From: Bradyrhizobium prioriisuperbiae
GTDB taxonomy: Bacteria; Pseudomonadota; Alphaproteobacteria; Rhizobiales; Xanthobacteraceae
Direction: 5' to 3'
Assembly: GCF_032397745.1 (NCBI RefSeq)
Contig: NZ_CP135921.1
Coordinates: 6,498,501 to 6,562,500, forward strand
DNA: 64,000 nt
Shown here: in pieces, positions 35,827 to 45,586 of the stretch
Position numbering within the stretch: position 1 is the stretch's first letter
Layout of the letters: every line of letters starts with the position of its first letter
Position numbers and translations under genes: made by a program
The notes under the pieces: generated by a model
What the model was told of the DNA's origin: nothing
Seen by the model: the letters and a program-made list of their open reading frames with translations, nothing else
The model's database searches: none

Positions 35827-36588
35827 TCAGCAGGTGGCCTTGCCGCAGCGGGCTTCGCCGATCTTCTTGGTCAGATTATCCAGCCCGACCGCGCCCACCA
35901 CGACCTGCTTGCCGATAACGTAGCTCGGGGTGCCGTTCAGGCCCATGTCCTCGGCGAGCTTGAAATTCTCCTCCAGGGTGGCCCGCACCTCCGGGCTCGC
36001 CATGTCCTTGTCGAGCCGCGCCATGTCGAGGCCGGCCTCCTTGGCCGCCGCGACCGCCCGCGCCTTGTCGGCCTGGCCGCGACCGCTGAGCAGCTTCTGG
36101 TGGAAGTCGAGATACTTCTTGCCCGTCGGATCCTGCATGCGCACGGCGACTGCGACTTGGGCGGCTTCGACCGAGCCTGGGCCCAACACCGGGAATTCCT
36201 TCAGCACGACCTTCAGCTTCGGATCGGACTTCATCAGGCTGAGCATGTCGGTCATGGCATGCTTGCAGTAGCCGCAATTGTAATCGAAGAACTCGACAAA
36301 GGTGACGTCGCCATCACGGTTGCCGACAACCACGCCACGCGGCGAGTTGAAGATGACGTCGGCATTCTTCTTCACCGCCGCCTGGTGCTTTTCTGCTTCC
36401 GCGACCGCCTGCCGCTTGGTCAGTTCGGCCGACATCTCCTCGAGCACTTCGGGGTGGGCGACGAGATAGTCCTTGATGATGCGCTCGATCTCGCCGCGCT
36501 GCGTGTCCGAGAAGCTCTGCGCTCGCACGGCCACAGGCGCGACGCAGAGGGCGAGGGCGACGATGGCGAGGCTGCGAAATGTCGGCAT
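35827..36588 (-). CDS. DsbA-family periplasmic thiol:disulfide protein
   Basis: 253 residues. The signal peptide ends VRAQ near residue 24. A helical N-terminal extension (IERIIKDYLVAHPEVLEEMS) is typical of ScsC/Com1-like DsbA proteins. The thioredoxin-fold active site is FDYNCGYCKHA (Cys105/Cys108) and a cis-Pro loop reads NGTPSYVIGKQ. Likely an oxidase or isomerase of exported proteins. Two C-terminal Cys (near ARCGKATC) may form an extra disulfide. It lies upstream of aroQ in the same orientation, separated by about 250 bases. Confidence 0.93.
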   Translation of the reverse strand: MPTFRSLAIVALALCVAPVAVRAQSFSDTQRGEIERIIKDYLVAHPEVLEEMSAELTKRQAVAEAEKHQAAVKKNADVIFNSPRGVVVGNRDGDVTFVEFFDYNCGYCKHAMTDMLSLMKSDPKLKVVLKEFPVLGPGSVEAAQVAVAVRMQDPTGKKYLDFHQKLLSGRGQADKARAVAAAKEAGLDMARLDKDMASPEVRATLEENFKLAEDMGLNGTPSYVIGKQVVVGAVGLDNLTKKIGEARCGKATC

Positions 36589-36753
36589 TTCAGATCCTTT
36601 GAAAATCTCTGTTCAACCTGTGGCTCAAGCCTGATCGATTTGCGTTAAATCGGACTTTAGCGATTATATTTCCGTTCTGCTGCATGATCGTGTCGAAAAG
36701 CCGGTGTGGTCGGCCCTGCGCCAGTCTTCGTGCGCCAGTTTCTTGTTCCCTTA

Positions 36754-38220
36754 TCAGTTTTTTTGTCCCGGCATCGGTTTGGCTGACACGATGTCATCCG
36801 CCTTGACCCAGCCCGGGGTTCCGACCGCGAAGCGGGTCTTGGCGCGGGATGCGAGATCGCGCGCGGTCTTGCTGTCGCCGCGCATGAAGGCCGCCTGGGC
36901 CGATGCAAGATCGGCTTCCGCATAGTTACCCTTGCGGCCATACGCCATTGCGAGCTGGGTATAGCCAATGGGAGCTTCCGGTTCTCTGCTAAGGGCGGCG
37001 CGCAAAATAGCGATCGCCTCGTCCGCGTACGCTGTATTATCCGATGCGACCAGGGCCTGCCCAAGTAACATCTCGATGAGGGGGGCGTTATTTGACAGTT
37101 GCACCGCCTTGCGCAGCGGTGCGATCGCCTCCGCCGGCTTGCCGCCTTCCAGCAGGGCCTGGCCCCGGACCTCATAGAAATAGGCATTGGCCGGTTGTTC
37201 CCGGATCAGGCCGTCGATCTGGGCCAGCGCCAGCCGCAGATCGCCGTGACGGTAGGTCGAAATCGCCCGCGCATACCTGGCCGGCAGGGTGTCGTTGGAG
37301 GACGGATACTTGCGCGCCACGGTATCGGGCCGATCCATGAAGCCGGAGATTTTCGCGCGCATCAGCTCGTGCCTCAGCTGCAGCGCCGGATCGTCTTTCT
37401 TGTCCCAATACGGGCTCGAGCGCGCCAGCTGTTCCAGCGCGTTGACACGTTCGGCCGGCATCGGGTGCGACATCAGGTAGGGATCGGAGCCCTGGGCGGC
37501 GAACAGGATCTGGTCGGAAAACCGCTTGAAGGTCTCGTGCATGCCCTTCGCGGACTGCCCCGTCGCGGTGAGGAACTTCACGCCGGCCTTGTCGGCGTTT
37601 TCTTCCTGCTGGCGCTGATATGACAGCAGGTTCCTGCGGATGACCTCCTGCGGCGCACTGATGGCGGCCGCGCCGATGCTCGCCGCACCGTTGTTGCTGT
37701 TGCTGCGCGCCCCGGCGACCATGGCGCCGACGCCAAGCAGCATCGCGATGATGATCTGGGTTTGCGCCTGCGCCAGTTGCTCGCGCAGTTTCGACAGGTG
37801 GCCGCCTGCGAGATGGCCGGTTTCGTGGGCCAGCACGCCGATGATCTGGTTCGGCGTCTGCGAATCCATCAGCGCGCCGTAATTGACGAAGATGCGCCGA
37901 CCATCGGCGACGAAAGCATTGAACGAGCGATCGCTGATGATGGTGACCTGGATGTTCTGCTTCTCCAGACCCGCCGAACGCAGGATCGGGCGGGTATAAT
38001 CGCGCAGCAACTGCTCGATTTCGGCGTCGCGCAGGGTCGGCGGGCCCTTGGCCTGCTGGGCGGAAGCGGGCATCGATCCCCATGCCACCGCGGCGGCGGT
38101 GATCATCGCCGTGATGCGTCCGGCGATCGGCCATCGACCGGGGCCGCGCCGCCCGCGGCCATGCCCGGCAGATCGCGGCGATGACGGCGACCGATCGGGC
38201 TGAAGGAGCGATGGCGGCAT
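36754..38220 (-). CDS. M48-family periplasmic metalloprotease with TPR repeats (BepA-like)
   Basis: 488 residues from ATG 38220 (MPPSLLQPDRSPS); a TTG/other start up to 38328 is less likely. A twin-arginine-poor but basic leader is followed by a hydrophobic segment ending ASAQQ. The zinc protease motif HETGH lies in IGVLAHETGHLAGGHLSKL, with the third ligand region near QQEENADKAG. The C-terminal ~170 residues are TPR-like (ANAYFYEVRGQALLEGGK, IGYTQLAMAYGRKGN). E. coli BepA with this layout does quality control of outer-membrane protein assembly. The neighbour is a DsbA-like folding factor, consistent with envelope proteostasis. Confidence 0.92.
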   Translation of the reverse strand: MPPSLLQPDRSPSSPRSAGHGRGRRGPGRWPIAGRITAMITAAAVAWGSMPASAQQAKGPPTLRDAEIEQLLRDYTRPILRSAGLEKQNIQVTIISDRSFNAFVADGRRIFVNYGALMDSQTPNQIIGVLAHETGHLAGGHLSKLREQLAQAQTQIIIAMLLGVGAMVAGARSNSNNGAASIGAAAISAPQEVIRRNLLSYQRQQEENADKAGVKFLTATGQSAKGMHETFKRFSDQILFAAQGSDPYLMSHPMPAERVNALEQLARSSPYWDKKDDPALQLRHELMRAKISGFMDRPDTVARKYPSSNDTLPARYARAISTYRHGDLRLALAQIDGLIREQPANAYFYEVRGQALLEGGKPAEAIAPLRKAVQLSNNAPLIEMLLGQALVASDNTAYADEAIAILRAALSREPEAPIGYTQLAMAYGRKGNYAEADLASAQAAFMRGDSKTARDLASRAKTRFAVGTPGWVKADDIVSAKPMPGQKN

Positions 38221-38389
38221 GTTTTCCAAGATGAATTTGGCGTCTAAGATGGCGGTCGAACGGCTATGGATTCTCTGAATTCTGCCTAACAAACCGCCGA
38301 ATACGGCAACAGAGCGGCATCTTCGCACAGTCGCGCTCCGGAACCGTTTTCACGCACCCTAATAGCAGATTTGATGCTGGATTGAGACC

Positions 38390-39586
38390 TTGAGCGACAA
38401 TTTGAAAGATCGGGCAACCAGGCTTTTGACCCCCTCGGGCCGCAGCGACGTTCCCCCCTTTATGGTGATGGACGTCATGGCGGCCGCGGCGCGGATCGAG
38501 GCCTCCGGCGGTCATGTCATCCACATGGAGGTGGGCCAGCCTGCGGCGTCCGCCCCGTCGGTCGCCATCGCCGCAACCCATGCCGCACTGGACCAGGGCC
38601 GGATCGACTATACCTCGGCGCTCGGCATTCCCTCGCTGCGTGCCCGCATTGCCCGCCATTATCGGGAGACTTATGCATGCGACGTCGATCCCGAGCGGGT
38701 CATCGTCACCACCGGCTCGTCTGGAGCGTTCATCCTGGCCTTTCTGTCGATGTTCGAGCCGGGCGATCGGATCGCCGTGACCGTGCCGGGCTATCCGCCC
38801 TATCGCCACATCCTGACGGCGCTGGGCTGTGAGCCCGTGCTGATCGAAACCACCAATGACACCCGCCATGCGCTGACTGGCGAGATGCTGCTCGCAGCAC
38901 ATCGCAAGACGCCACTGAAGGGCGTGCTGGTAGGAAGCCCAGCCAACCCGACCGGGACGATGATGACGCGGGAGGCGCTGGCGACCCTGATCGCGGCGGC
39001 GGAAAGCGAGGGTATCCGCTTCATCTCCGATGAAATCTATCACGGCCTCGATTACGCGTTCCCGGCCGTTACCGCTGCGGAACTGTCGCCGCATGCGCTG
39101 GTGATCAATTCGTTCTCGAAATACTTCTGCATGACCGGCTGGCGGGTCGGATGGATGGTCGCGCCGGAGCCGCTGGTGCGGCCGATCGAGCGGCTGCAGC
39201 AGAATCTGGCGATCTCAGTGCCGATGCTGTCGCAGGTCGCCGCCGAAGCCGCGTTCGATGGCCGCATCGAAATGGATGCCGTCAAGCACAGTTATCAGGA
39301 CAACAGGAGCGTGCTGATCGAAGGCTTGCCGAAGGCCGGGCTCGACCGGTTTCTTCCGGCGGATGGGGCGTTCTATCTCTACGCGGACGTCTCGAAATTC
39401 ACCGATGACAGCTTTGTGTTCGCGACACGAATGCTGGAAGAGGCGCATGTGGCCGCGACGCCTGGAGTCGACTTCGATCCGATCCACGGCCGGTCCTTCA
39501 TCCGTTTCTCATATGCGCGCTCGACCGACGACATGCGCACCGCCGTCGCGCGCATTACGCGCTGGCTGGGGCAGGCTTCGTTTTAG
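38390..39586 (+). CDS. Class I/II PLP-dependent aminotransferase
   Basis: 398 residues, apparent TTG start at 38390 (MSDNLKDRATRLLTPSG); no nearer ATG exists before conserved sequence. Family features are IHMEVGQPAASAP, YTSALGIPSLRARIARHY, TTGSSGAFILAF, PGYPPYRH, GSPANPTGTMM, SDEIYHGLDY (PLP Asp/Tyr) and SFSKYFCMTGWRVGW with the Schiff-base Lys244. It resembles aspartate/valine-type aminotransferases of fold I; the substrate pair is not predictable. Monocistronic, divergent from the M48 protease. Confidence 0.93.
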   Translation: MSDNLKDRATRLLTPSGRSDVPPFMVMDVMAAAARIEASGGHVIHMEVGQPAASAPSVAIAATHAALDQGRIDYTSALGIPSLRARIARHYRETYACDVDPERVIVTTGSSGAFILAFLSMFEPGDRIAVTVPGYPPYRHILTALGCEPVLIETTNDTRHALTGEMLLAAHRKTPLKGVLVGSPANPTGTMMTREALATLIAAAESEGIRFISDEIYHGLDYAFPAVTAAELSPHALVINSFSKYFCMTGWRVGWMVAPEPLVRPIERLQQNLAISVPMLSQVAAEAAFDGRIEMDAVKHSYQDNRSVLIEGLPKAGLDRFLPADGAFYLYADVSKFTDDSFVFATRMLEEAHVAATPGVDFDPIHGRSFIRFSYARSTDDMRTAVARITRWLGQASF

Positions 39587-40125
39587 CCGTGCGACTGCGA
39601 TGGCTCCCGAGGCGTGGCGCAATTGCGGCATCGCAGCGTATCGCCAGTCTGCCGTGGACGCCGTCGGTCCCGTTCACAAACGCGGGGTCTGCACGCGAAT
39701 AGCATTGGCAGTCCCCCGATCGGACCGTATAGGGTGCGACAGTATGTCCAATCCGACGGGGGGACCTCATGTCACCAACAACAATGCCGGCAACAGCCGG
39801 AAAAAAAGCATCGAAGCCCTGGTACAAGGTTCTCTATGTGCAAGTGCTGATCGCCATCGTGCTCGGTGTGCTGCTGGGCTGGCTGGAGCCGGGCATAGCC
39901 ACCAACGACTGGATCAAGGCGCTTGGTGACGGCTTCATCAAGCTGATCAAGATGGTGATCGCACCGATCATCTTCTGCACGGTGGTGTCGGGGATCTCCC
40001 ACATCCAGGACGCCAAGAAGGTCGGGCGCATCGGCGTCAAGGCGCTGGTCTATTTCGAGGTCGTGTCCACCCTGGCGCTGCTGATCGGACTTGTGGTCGG
40101 CAACCTGGCCCGTCCCGGTGCCGGC

Positions 40126-41324
40126 CAGGGGAATCGCATATGGCTTTGCGTCCCCTATTGCATTGGAAGGCAAGACGGATTCTGAACATGACTCCCGGAT
40201 CACGGAGGGAGTCGGATGGAGCAGTTCAGGAGCAGTTTTCGGCAACTGCCGGACCCGCGGGCGGAGAATGCAAGGCACGACCTGCTGGAAGTGTTGTTCA
40301 TCGCGCTGGCGGCAACGTTGTGTGGGGCGGAGTCCTGCTCGGATATGGCGGACTTCGGCCAGTCCAAAGAGGGGCTGTTGCGGCTGTTCCTGCGTCTGGA
40401 GCATGGCATCCCGAGCCACGATACGTTCAGCCGGGTGTTCCGCCTGCTCAAGCCGCAGGCCTTCGAGAACGCATTCCGTCGTTTCATGGCCGCCTTTGCC
40501 AAGGCCAATGGGCTCAAGCTTTCTGGAGTGGTGGCAGTCGACGGCAAGGCTTTGCGCGGGGCCTACGAACGCGGTGGCAAGGCCACGCCGCTGCATCTGG
40601 TCAACGTCTTTGCGGTGGACGCCCGTATGGCTTTGGCCCAGCAGAAAGCACCCGGTCGCAACGAGACGGCGGGCGCTTTGGAAGTGCTCGAGCTTCTGTC
40701 CCTCGAAGGCTGCATCGTTACAGCCGACGCACTGCATTGCCACCGAGCCTTTGCGGCAGCGGTGCGCGAGCGTGGCGGCCACTATGTTCTGGCGATCAAG
40801 GCAAACCGCGGGCGTTTGTTCACCGCGGTTACGCAACAGTTTGCGCGATCGGGCAAGCGCAGCGTCGCCGAGCAGATCAACCAATCCACCCACGATCGGC
40901 GCGAAGCTCGGCGCGCGACCATCATGCGCAATACCAGCTTGGCCACCCTCTACGGCTTCCCGGGCGCGGCTGCGGTGGGCCGCGTCACATCGCGCAGGCG
41001 CTTGCGGGGTCGGCGGGCCGATGCCCCGGCCGTGCGATACTATTTGCTGTCCAAATACATCTCCCCCAAGCGGCTGCTGCACGTCACGCGCAGTCACTGG
41101 GGCATCGAGAACCAGCTTCATTGGGTCCTCGACGTCCATTTCGCCGAGGATGGCAATCGTGCGCGAAAAGACAACGCTCCCGAGAACCTCGCCATTCTGC
41201 GAAGGCTGGCCCTCAACATTCTGCGAACTCACCCGGATCGAGCTTCTCTGCGCCGCAAAATCAAGCGCGCCGGCTGGGACGATACCTTCCTCATGCAGAT
41301 CCTCAGCCATATGCGATAGCCCTG
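40126..41324 (+). mobile_element. ISAs1-family insertion sequence, complete, inside dctA
   Basis: 1199 bp. The ends CAGGGGAATCGCATATGGCT (left) and CAGGGCTATCGCATATGGCT (right, complement) match at 18 of 20. Exact 10-bp target duplications CGGTGCCGGC lie at 40116-40125 and 41325-41334. It carries one intact transposase. Perfect duplications and an otherwise undamaged target indicate a recent insertion. Confidence 0.95.
40216..41319 (+). CDS. ISAs1-family transposase
   Basis: 367 residues. The N-terminal motif DPRAENARHDLLEVLFIALA and the segment GIPSHDTFSRVFRLL are typical of the family. The DDE residues are likely in VAVDGKALRG, VTADALHCH and the ENQLHWVLDVHFAEDGNRAR block, with HWGIENQLHW the best-known signature. 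Complete from start to stop; the stop overlaps the right terminal repeat. Should be functional. Confidence 0.95.
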   Translation: MEQFRSSFRQLPDPRAENARHDLLEVLFIALAATLCGAESCSDMADFGQSKEGLLRLFLRLEHGIPSHDTFSRVFRLLKPQAFENAFRRFMAAFAKANGLKLSGVVAVDGKALRGAYERGGKATPLHLVNVFAVDARMALAQQKAPGRNETAGALEVLELLSLEGCIVTADALHCHRAFAAAVRERGGHYVLAIKANRGRLFTAVTQQFARSGKRSVAEQINQSTHDRREARRATIMRNTSLATLYGFPGAAAVGRVTSRRRLRGRRADAPAVRYYLLSKYISPKRLLHVTRSHWGIENQLHWVLDVHFAEDGNRARKDNAPENLAILRRLALNILRTHPDRASLRRKIKRAGWDDTFLMQILSHMR

Positions 41325-42335
41325 CGGTGCCGGCTTTGGCGGCGCCATGGCCAACGCCCAGGCGGTTTCGACTTACGCAAAGCAGGCGGAGGCGCAAAAG
41401 AGTGTCGACTTCTTCCTGCATATCATCCCCGATACCGTGGTCGGGGCCTTCGCTAACGGTGAAATCCTGCAAGTCTTGTTGTTTTCGATCCTGTTCGGCT
41501 TCGCGCTGATGGCATTGGGCGAGCGTGGGCACACCCTGCGATCGTTTATCGATGACGGAGCGCATGCGGTGTTCGGCGTGATTGCCATCGTCATGAAGGC
41601 GGCGCCGATCGGCGCGTTCGGCGCCATGGCGTTCACGATCGGAAAGTTCGGCACGGGAGCGATCCTGAACCTGCTCGGCGTGATCGCCACATTCTACATC
41701 ACGGCCGCGTTGTTCGTGTTCGTCGTGCTGGGTCTGATCGCGAGGACGGTCGGTTTCTCGATCTTCAAGTTCGTGGCTTATATCAAGGACGAACTGCTGA
41801 TCGTGCTGGGCACGTCATCGTCGGAAAGCGCGCTGCCGTCGTTGATGGAAAAGCTCGAGCGGGCCGGGTGTTCGAAACCGGTGGTCGGGCTTGTCGTGCC
41901 GACCGGCTATTCCTTCAATCTCGACGGCACCAATATCTACATGACGCTGGCGACGCTGTTCATCGCGCAAGCGCTGAGCATCGATCTGACCCTGGGGCAG
42001 CAGATCACGATCCTGATCGTCGCCATGCTGACCTCCAAGGGCGCTTCCGGTATCACCGGCGCGGGCTTCATTACGCTCGCCGCTACCCTGGCGGTGGTCG
42101 ATCCGCGACTGGTCCCCGGCATGGCGATCGTGCTCGGCATCGACAAGTTCATGAGCGAATGTCGAGCGCTGACGAACCTGACCGGCAACGGCGTCGCCTG
42201 TGTTGTCGTCGCCTGGTGGGAGGGTGAACTCGATCGCGAGAAGCTGAATGCGGCTTTGAGTGCGCAGGTCGATCCGTCCGATGTCGAGACGGCGGTCACC
42301 ACGGGCTGACGGGTTCCAAGGTACGCTTCAAAAGA

Positions 42336-42364
42336 AAACGCCCGGCACATGGTGCCGGGCGTTT
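42336..42364. terminator. Bidirectional terminator between dctA and rne
   Basis: A perfect 13-bp stem AAACGCCCGGCAC / GTGCCGGGCGTTT with a 3-base loop. It is 26 bases after the dctA stop (42309) and 24 bases beyond the rne stop (42389) on the other strand. A-rich and T-containing flanks on each side allow intrinsic termination in both directions for these convergent genes. Confidence 0.85.
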
Positions 42365-42388
42365 CCATATCGATGAAGCGTTGAGGGG

Positions 42389-45300
42389 TTATTCCCCGTT
42401 GCCGAACCGGCGCGACCACCAGCCGGCGCGTCGCGGCGCGGATGCCTCCGTCGCTGCAGGTTCCGGCGCAGGCTCATGTGTTGCGGCTGAGTGCGAAGGT
42501 TCCTCGACGCGCGTCTCCTGGTGGGGAGCCGTCGTCGTGTCGGGCTCAGTCTCCGGCTCGACGAAGAAACTGACCTTTTCCCGGATGGTCGAACGACGCC
42601 GCGGCTTGTCGGTCTCGTCGGAACCACGATCGTCGGTTGTTTCACTCGTAGCGGCGACAGGGCTTGCCTGCGGCGGTTCGACCGGCGCGGGCTGCGGATC
42701 GTGCCAGCTGCTGGAGGCTGCGGGGGATTGCTCGGGCTGCGATGCAGGGGCCGCGAGATCGGCGACGGCCTCCGCCGCCTCCGGAATCGAGGGCGGAATG
42801 AATTCGTCGGCGATCGCAGCAACCGATCCTTCTGAATTCGAGCCTTCCGAACCCAAACCTTCTGAGCCTTCCTCATTGCCACCACGCCGGCGACGGCCAC
42901 CACGGCGTCCGCGCCGCCGCGGGCGGCGTTCGCCGTTCTGATCGGCACGGTCCTGGCCATCGCGCTCCTCGGAGTCATCTTCCGACGATCCCGATTCTTC
43001 GCCTTCGGAAACCTCAAGCTGGTCACCTTCGGCTGCAGCGACGTCCGGTGCTGCTTCCTGATCGTCGGACTGGGTGCCCGGATCACGTTGATCACCGGGA
43101 CGTCCACGGCGCCGACGACGGCGCTTGCGGCGCCGCCCGCTGTCGTCCTCGGCGGCTTCTCCGGTCTGCGGGCCCTCGGCAATCTCTTCGACTTCGTCGG
43201 TCTCGCCGTCGAGCTCGGCATCGAGCAGTTCATCCTCCTCGAACGGCTCTTCCAGGGCTGGCGGCGCCGCCGCGGCCTGGGCCACGAGCAGGGCCTTTGC
43301 TGCCTCGAGGGTATGCACCTGTTCGCCGCGATCGATCACGAACGACTGCTGGCCGCTGACGGTCGGGTCGGCGATCACCGACAGGGTGACCTTGAAGCTG
43401 TTTTCCAGGTCGCGCAGATGGCCGCGCTTGTGGTTGAGAACGTACAACGCAACCTCGGTGCGAGTCCGCACCACCAGATTGTGCGTGGCGCCCTTCATCA
43501 GGACCTCTTCCAGGCCGCGCAGCAGCTGCAGCGCAACGGAGGCGACGGAGCGGACGTGGCCGGTGCCGCCGCAATGCGGGCAGGGCTCGGTCGAACTCTC
43601 CAGCACGCTGGCGCGGATGCGCTGGCGCGACATCTCCAGCAGGCCGAAATGCGAGATCCGTCCGACCTGGATGCGCGCGCGGTCGTGCTTGAGGCACTCG
43701 CTCAGCTTGCGTTCGACGGAGCGGTTGTTGCGCTTCTCGTCCATGTCGATGAAGTCGATGACGATCAGGCCGGCGAGATCGCGCAGGCGCAGTTGTCGCG
43801 CCACTTCCTCGGCCGCTTCGAGGTTGGTCTTGAGGGCCGTATCCTCGATGTGATGCTCGCGGGTGGAGCGTCCGGAGTTGACGTCGATCGAGACCAGCGC
43901 CTCGGTCTGGTTGATGACGATATAGCCGCCGGAGCGCAACTGCACCGTCGGCGAGAACATGGCGTCGAGCTGGCTCTCCACGCCCATCCGGGAGAACAGC
44001 GGCTGTCCGTCGCGATATTGCCTGACCGCGCGGGTATGCGTCGGCATCAGCATCTTCATGAAGTCGCGGGCTTCGCTGTAGCCGGCGTCACCGGCCACCT
44101 GGATCTCTTCGATTTCCTTGTTGTAGAGGTCGCGCAACGACCGCTTGATCAGCGATCCCTCTTCATAGACCAGGTTGGGGGCCTGCGACTTCAGCGTCAG
44201 GTCGCGAACGGTTTCCCACATCCGGATCAGGTATTCGAAGTCGCGCTTGATCTCGGGCTTGGTGCGCGAGGCACCGGCGGTGCGCAGGATGATGCCCATG
44301 CCTTCCGGAACATCGAGGTCCTGCACCACTTCCTTCAGGCGCGAGCGATCCTGGGCCGAGGTGATCTTGCGGCTGATGCCGCCGCCGCGTGCGGTGTTGG
44401 GCATCAGCACGGCGTAGCGGCCGGCGAGGGACAGGTAGGTCGTCAGCGCGGCGCCCTTGTTGCCGCGCTCTTCCTTGACCACCTGCACCAGCATGACCTG
44501 GCGGCGCTTGATCACTTCCTGAATTTTGTACTGTCGGCGCGGGCGGAAGGTGCGCTCGGGCACCTCTTCGAGGGCATCGTCGCCACCGACGGATTCGACA
44601 GCTTCCTCTTCGCTGCCCTCTTCGTCGTCGTCTTCGTCCTCGTCGTCATCGTCTTCGTCGCCGTCGTCGGCATGGGACGGCCCGGCGGTGTGCTCATCGT
44701 CGTGGTGCGAGACGAGGTCCGCGTGCTCGTGATCCGCGTGCTCGTGGTCGCCATGATCGGCGTCGTGGCCCTCGTCCTGATGATCGTCTTCCTGCGCTGC
44801 GGCGGCTCTCGCCTCGGCGGGATGGTGATCATCGTGCGCAGGTTCCGAGAACACAGGTGCCGAAAACAACGGAGCGGAATCCGCGCTCTCCGTGCGGGCG
44901 ACCGCGGGGGTCTCGGCGGACGTGTCGTGTTCGCCGTGCCCGTCGTTATGTCCGTGGGCCTCGACAGCCGTTGCATCCGGATGGGAATGCGCGTGGTCGT
45001 GATGATCATCGCCGTGGTCGTGATCATGCCCGTGATCGCCATGATGCGCGTGGTCATGCGTCTCATGATCACGGGCTTCATGCGCGTGATCGCCATGAGC
45101 ATGATCGTGCGAATGATCAGGAACGTGCTCGTCGTGGTGTCCGGCCTCGAAAGGCTGCGGCGCGATCGCGGGATCGACAGTTGCGCCCTCGACGACCTCG
45201 CTCCTCACGCGCTCGCCATGGCCGCGGCGACGGGCGCCGCGATGGCGCGAGCGCCGACGGTTGGAGCGGTTCTCGGTTTCCTCTTCAGCTTCGCGATGAG

Positions 45301-45586
45301 CGCGCTCGTCTGCCTCGATCAGCGCCTGCCGATCGGCGACGGGGATCTGGTAGTAGTCGGGATGAATTTCGCTGAAGGCGAGGAAGCCGTGGCGGTTGCC
45401 ACCATATTCGATGAAGGCTGCCTGCAGCGACGGTTCAACGCGGGTGACCTTGGCGAGGTAGATATTGCCGCGAAGCTGTTTGCGTTGGGCGGACTCGAAA
45501 TCAAACTCTTCGACGCGATTGCCGCGGACCACCACGACCCGGGTTTCTTCCGGATGGGTGGCATCGATCAACATCTTGTTGGGCAT
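42389..45586 (-). CDS. rne: Ribonuclease E/G with large His/Asp-rich insertion
   Basis: 1065 residues from ATG 45586 (MPNKMLIDATHPEETRVVV); the frame open to 45688 lies in the leader. The S1 domain begins at about 38-80 (RGNIYLAKVTRVEPSLQAAF) but is interrupted by an insertion of roughly residues 95-350: an Arg-rich part, a His/Asp-rich part (about 149-306) and an acidic run (308-330). The S1/5'-sensor then resumes (RQYKIQEVIKRRQVMLVQVV). DNase-I-like and Zn-link parts follow (SIDVNSGRS, VIDFIDMDE, CPHCGGTGH). The C-terminal third is disordered with Arg-rich RNA-binding patches (RRPRRRGRRGGRRRRGG), a degradosome scaffold. The enzyme starts most mRNA decay and rRNA processing. Confidence 0.95.
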   Translation of the reverse strand: MPNKMLIDATHPEETRVVVVRGNRVEEFDFESAQRKQLRGNIYLAKVTRVEPSLQAAFIEYGGNRHGFLAFSEIHPDYYQIPVADRQALIEADERAHREAEEETENRSNRRRSRHRGARRRGHGERVRSEVVEGATVDPAIAPQPFEAGHHDEHVPDHSHDHAHGDHAHEARDHETHDHAHHGDHGHDHDHGDDHHDHAHSHPDATAVEAHGHNDGHGEHDTSAETPAVARTESADSAPLFSAPVFSEPAHDDHHPAEARAAAAQEDDHQDEGHDADHGDHEHADHEHADLVSHHDDEHTAGPSHADDGDEDDDDEDEDDDEEGSEEEAVESVGGDDALEEVPERTFRPRRQYKIQEVIKRRQVMLVQVVKEERGNKGAALTTYLSLAGRYAVLMPNTARGGGISRKITSAQDRSRLKEVVQDLDVPEGMGIILRTAGASRTKPEIKRDFEYLIRMWETVRDLTLKSQAPNLVYEEGSLIKRSLRDLYNKEIEEIQVAGDAGYSEARDFMKMLMPTHTRAVRQYRDGQPLFSRMGVESQLDAMFSPTVQLRSGGYIVINQTEALVSIDVNSGRSTREHHIEDTALKTNLEAAEEVARQLRLRDLAGLIVIDFIDMDEKRNNRSVERKLSECLKHDRARIQVGRISHFGLLEMSRQRIRASVLESSTEPCPHCGGTGHVRSVASVALQLLRGLEEVLMKGATHNLVVRTRTEVALYVLNHKRGHLRDLENSFKVTLSVIADPTVSGQQSFVIDRGEQVHTLEAAKALLVAQAAAAPPALEEPFEEDELLDAELDGETDEVEEIAEGPQTGEAAEDDSGRRRKRRRRRRGRPGDQRDPGTQSDDQEAAPDVAAAEGDQLEVSEGEESGSSEDDSEERDGQDRADQNGERRPRRRGRRGGRRRRGGNEEGSEGLGSEGSNSEGSVAAIADEFIPPSIPEAAEAVADLAAPASQPEQSPAASSSWHDPQPAPVEPPQASPVAATSETTDDRGSDETDKPRRRSTIREKVSFFVEPETEPDTTTAPHQETRVEEPSHSAATHEPAPEPAATEASAPRRAGWWSRRFGNGE

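Larger units (their letters stand above)
39769..42309 (+). pseudogene. dctA: C4-dicarboxylate/proton symporter dctA disrupted by an ISAs1-type element
   Basis: The left part (39769-40125, 119 codons) has the DctA N-terminus and first helices ([37 protein letters not shown]). The right part resumes at 41335 in the same frame ([19 protein letters not shown]) and runs to the stop at 42309 with DctA hallmarks ([51 protein letters not shown]). Removing 40126-41334 (IS plus one target copy) restores one frame of 443 residues, normal DctA length, with no other lesion. The gene would import succinate, fumarate and malate. As it stands it encodes only a truncated protein. Confidence 0.95.

Noticed and set aside
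39705..39740. Possible sigma54 promoter of dctA (TTGGCAGTCCCCCGATC)
   Set aside because: The -12 element lacks TTGC, so the match is below what I would report.
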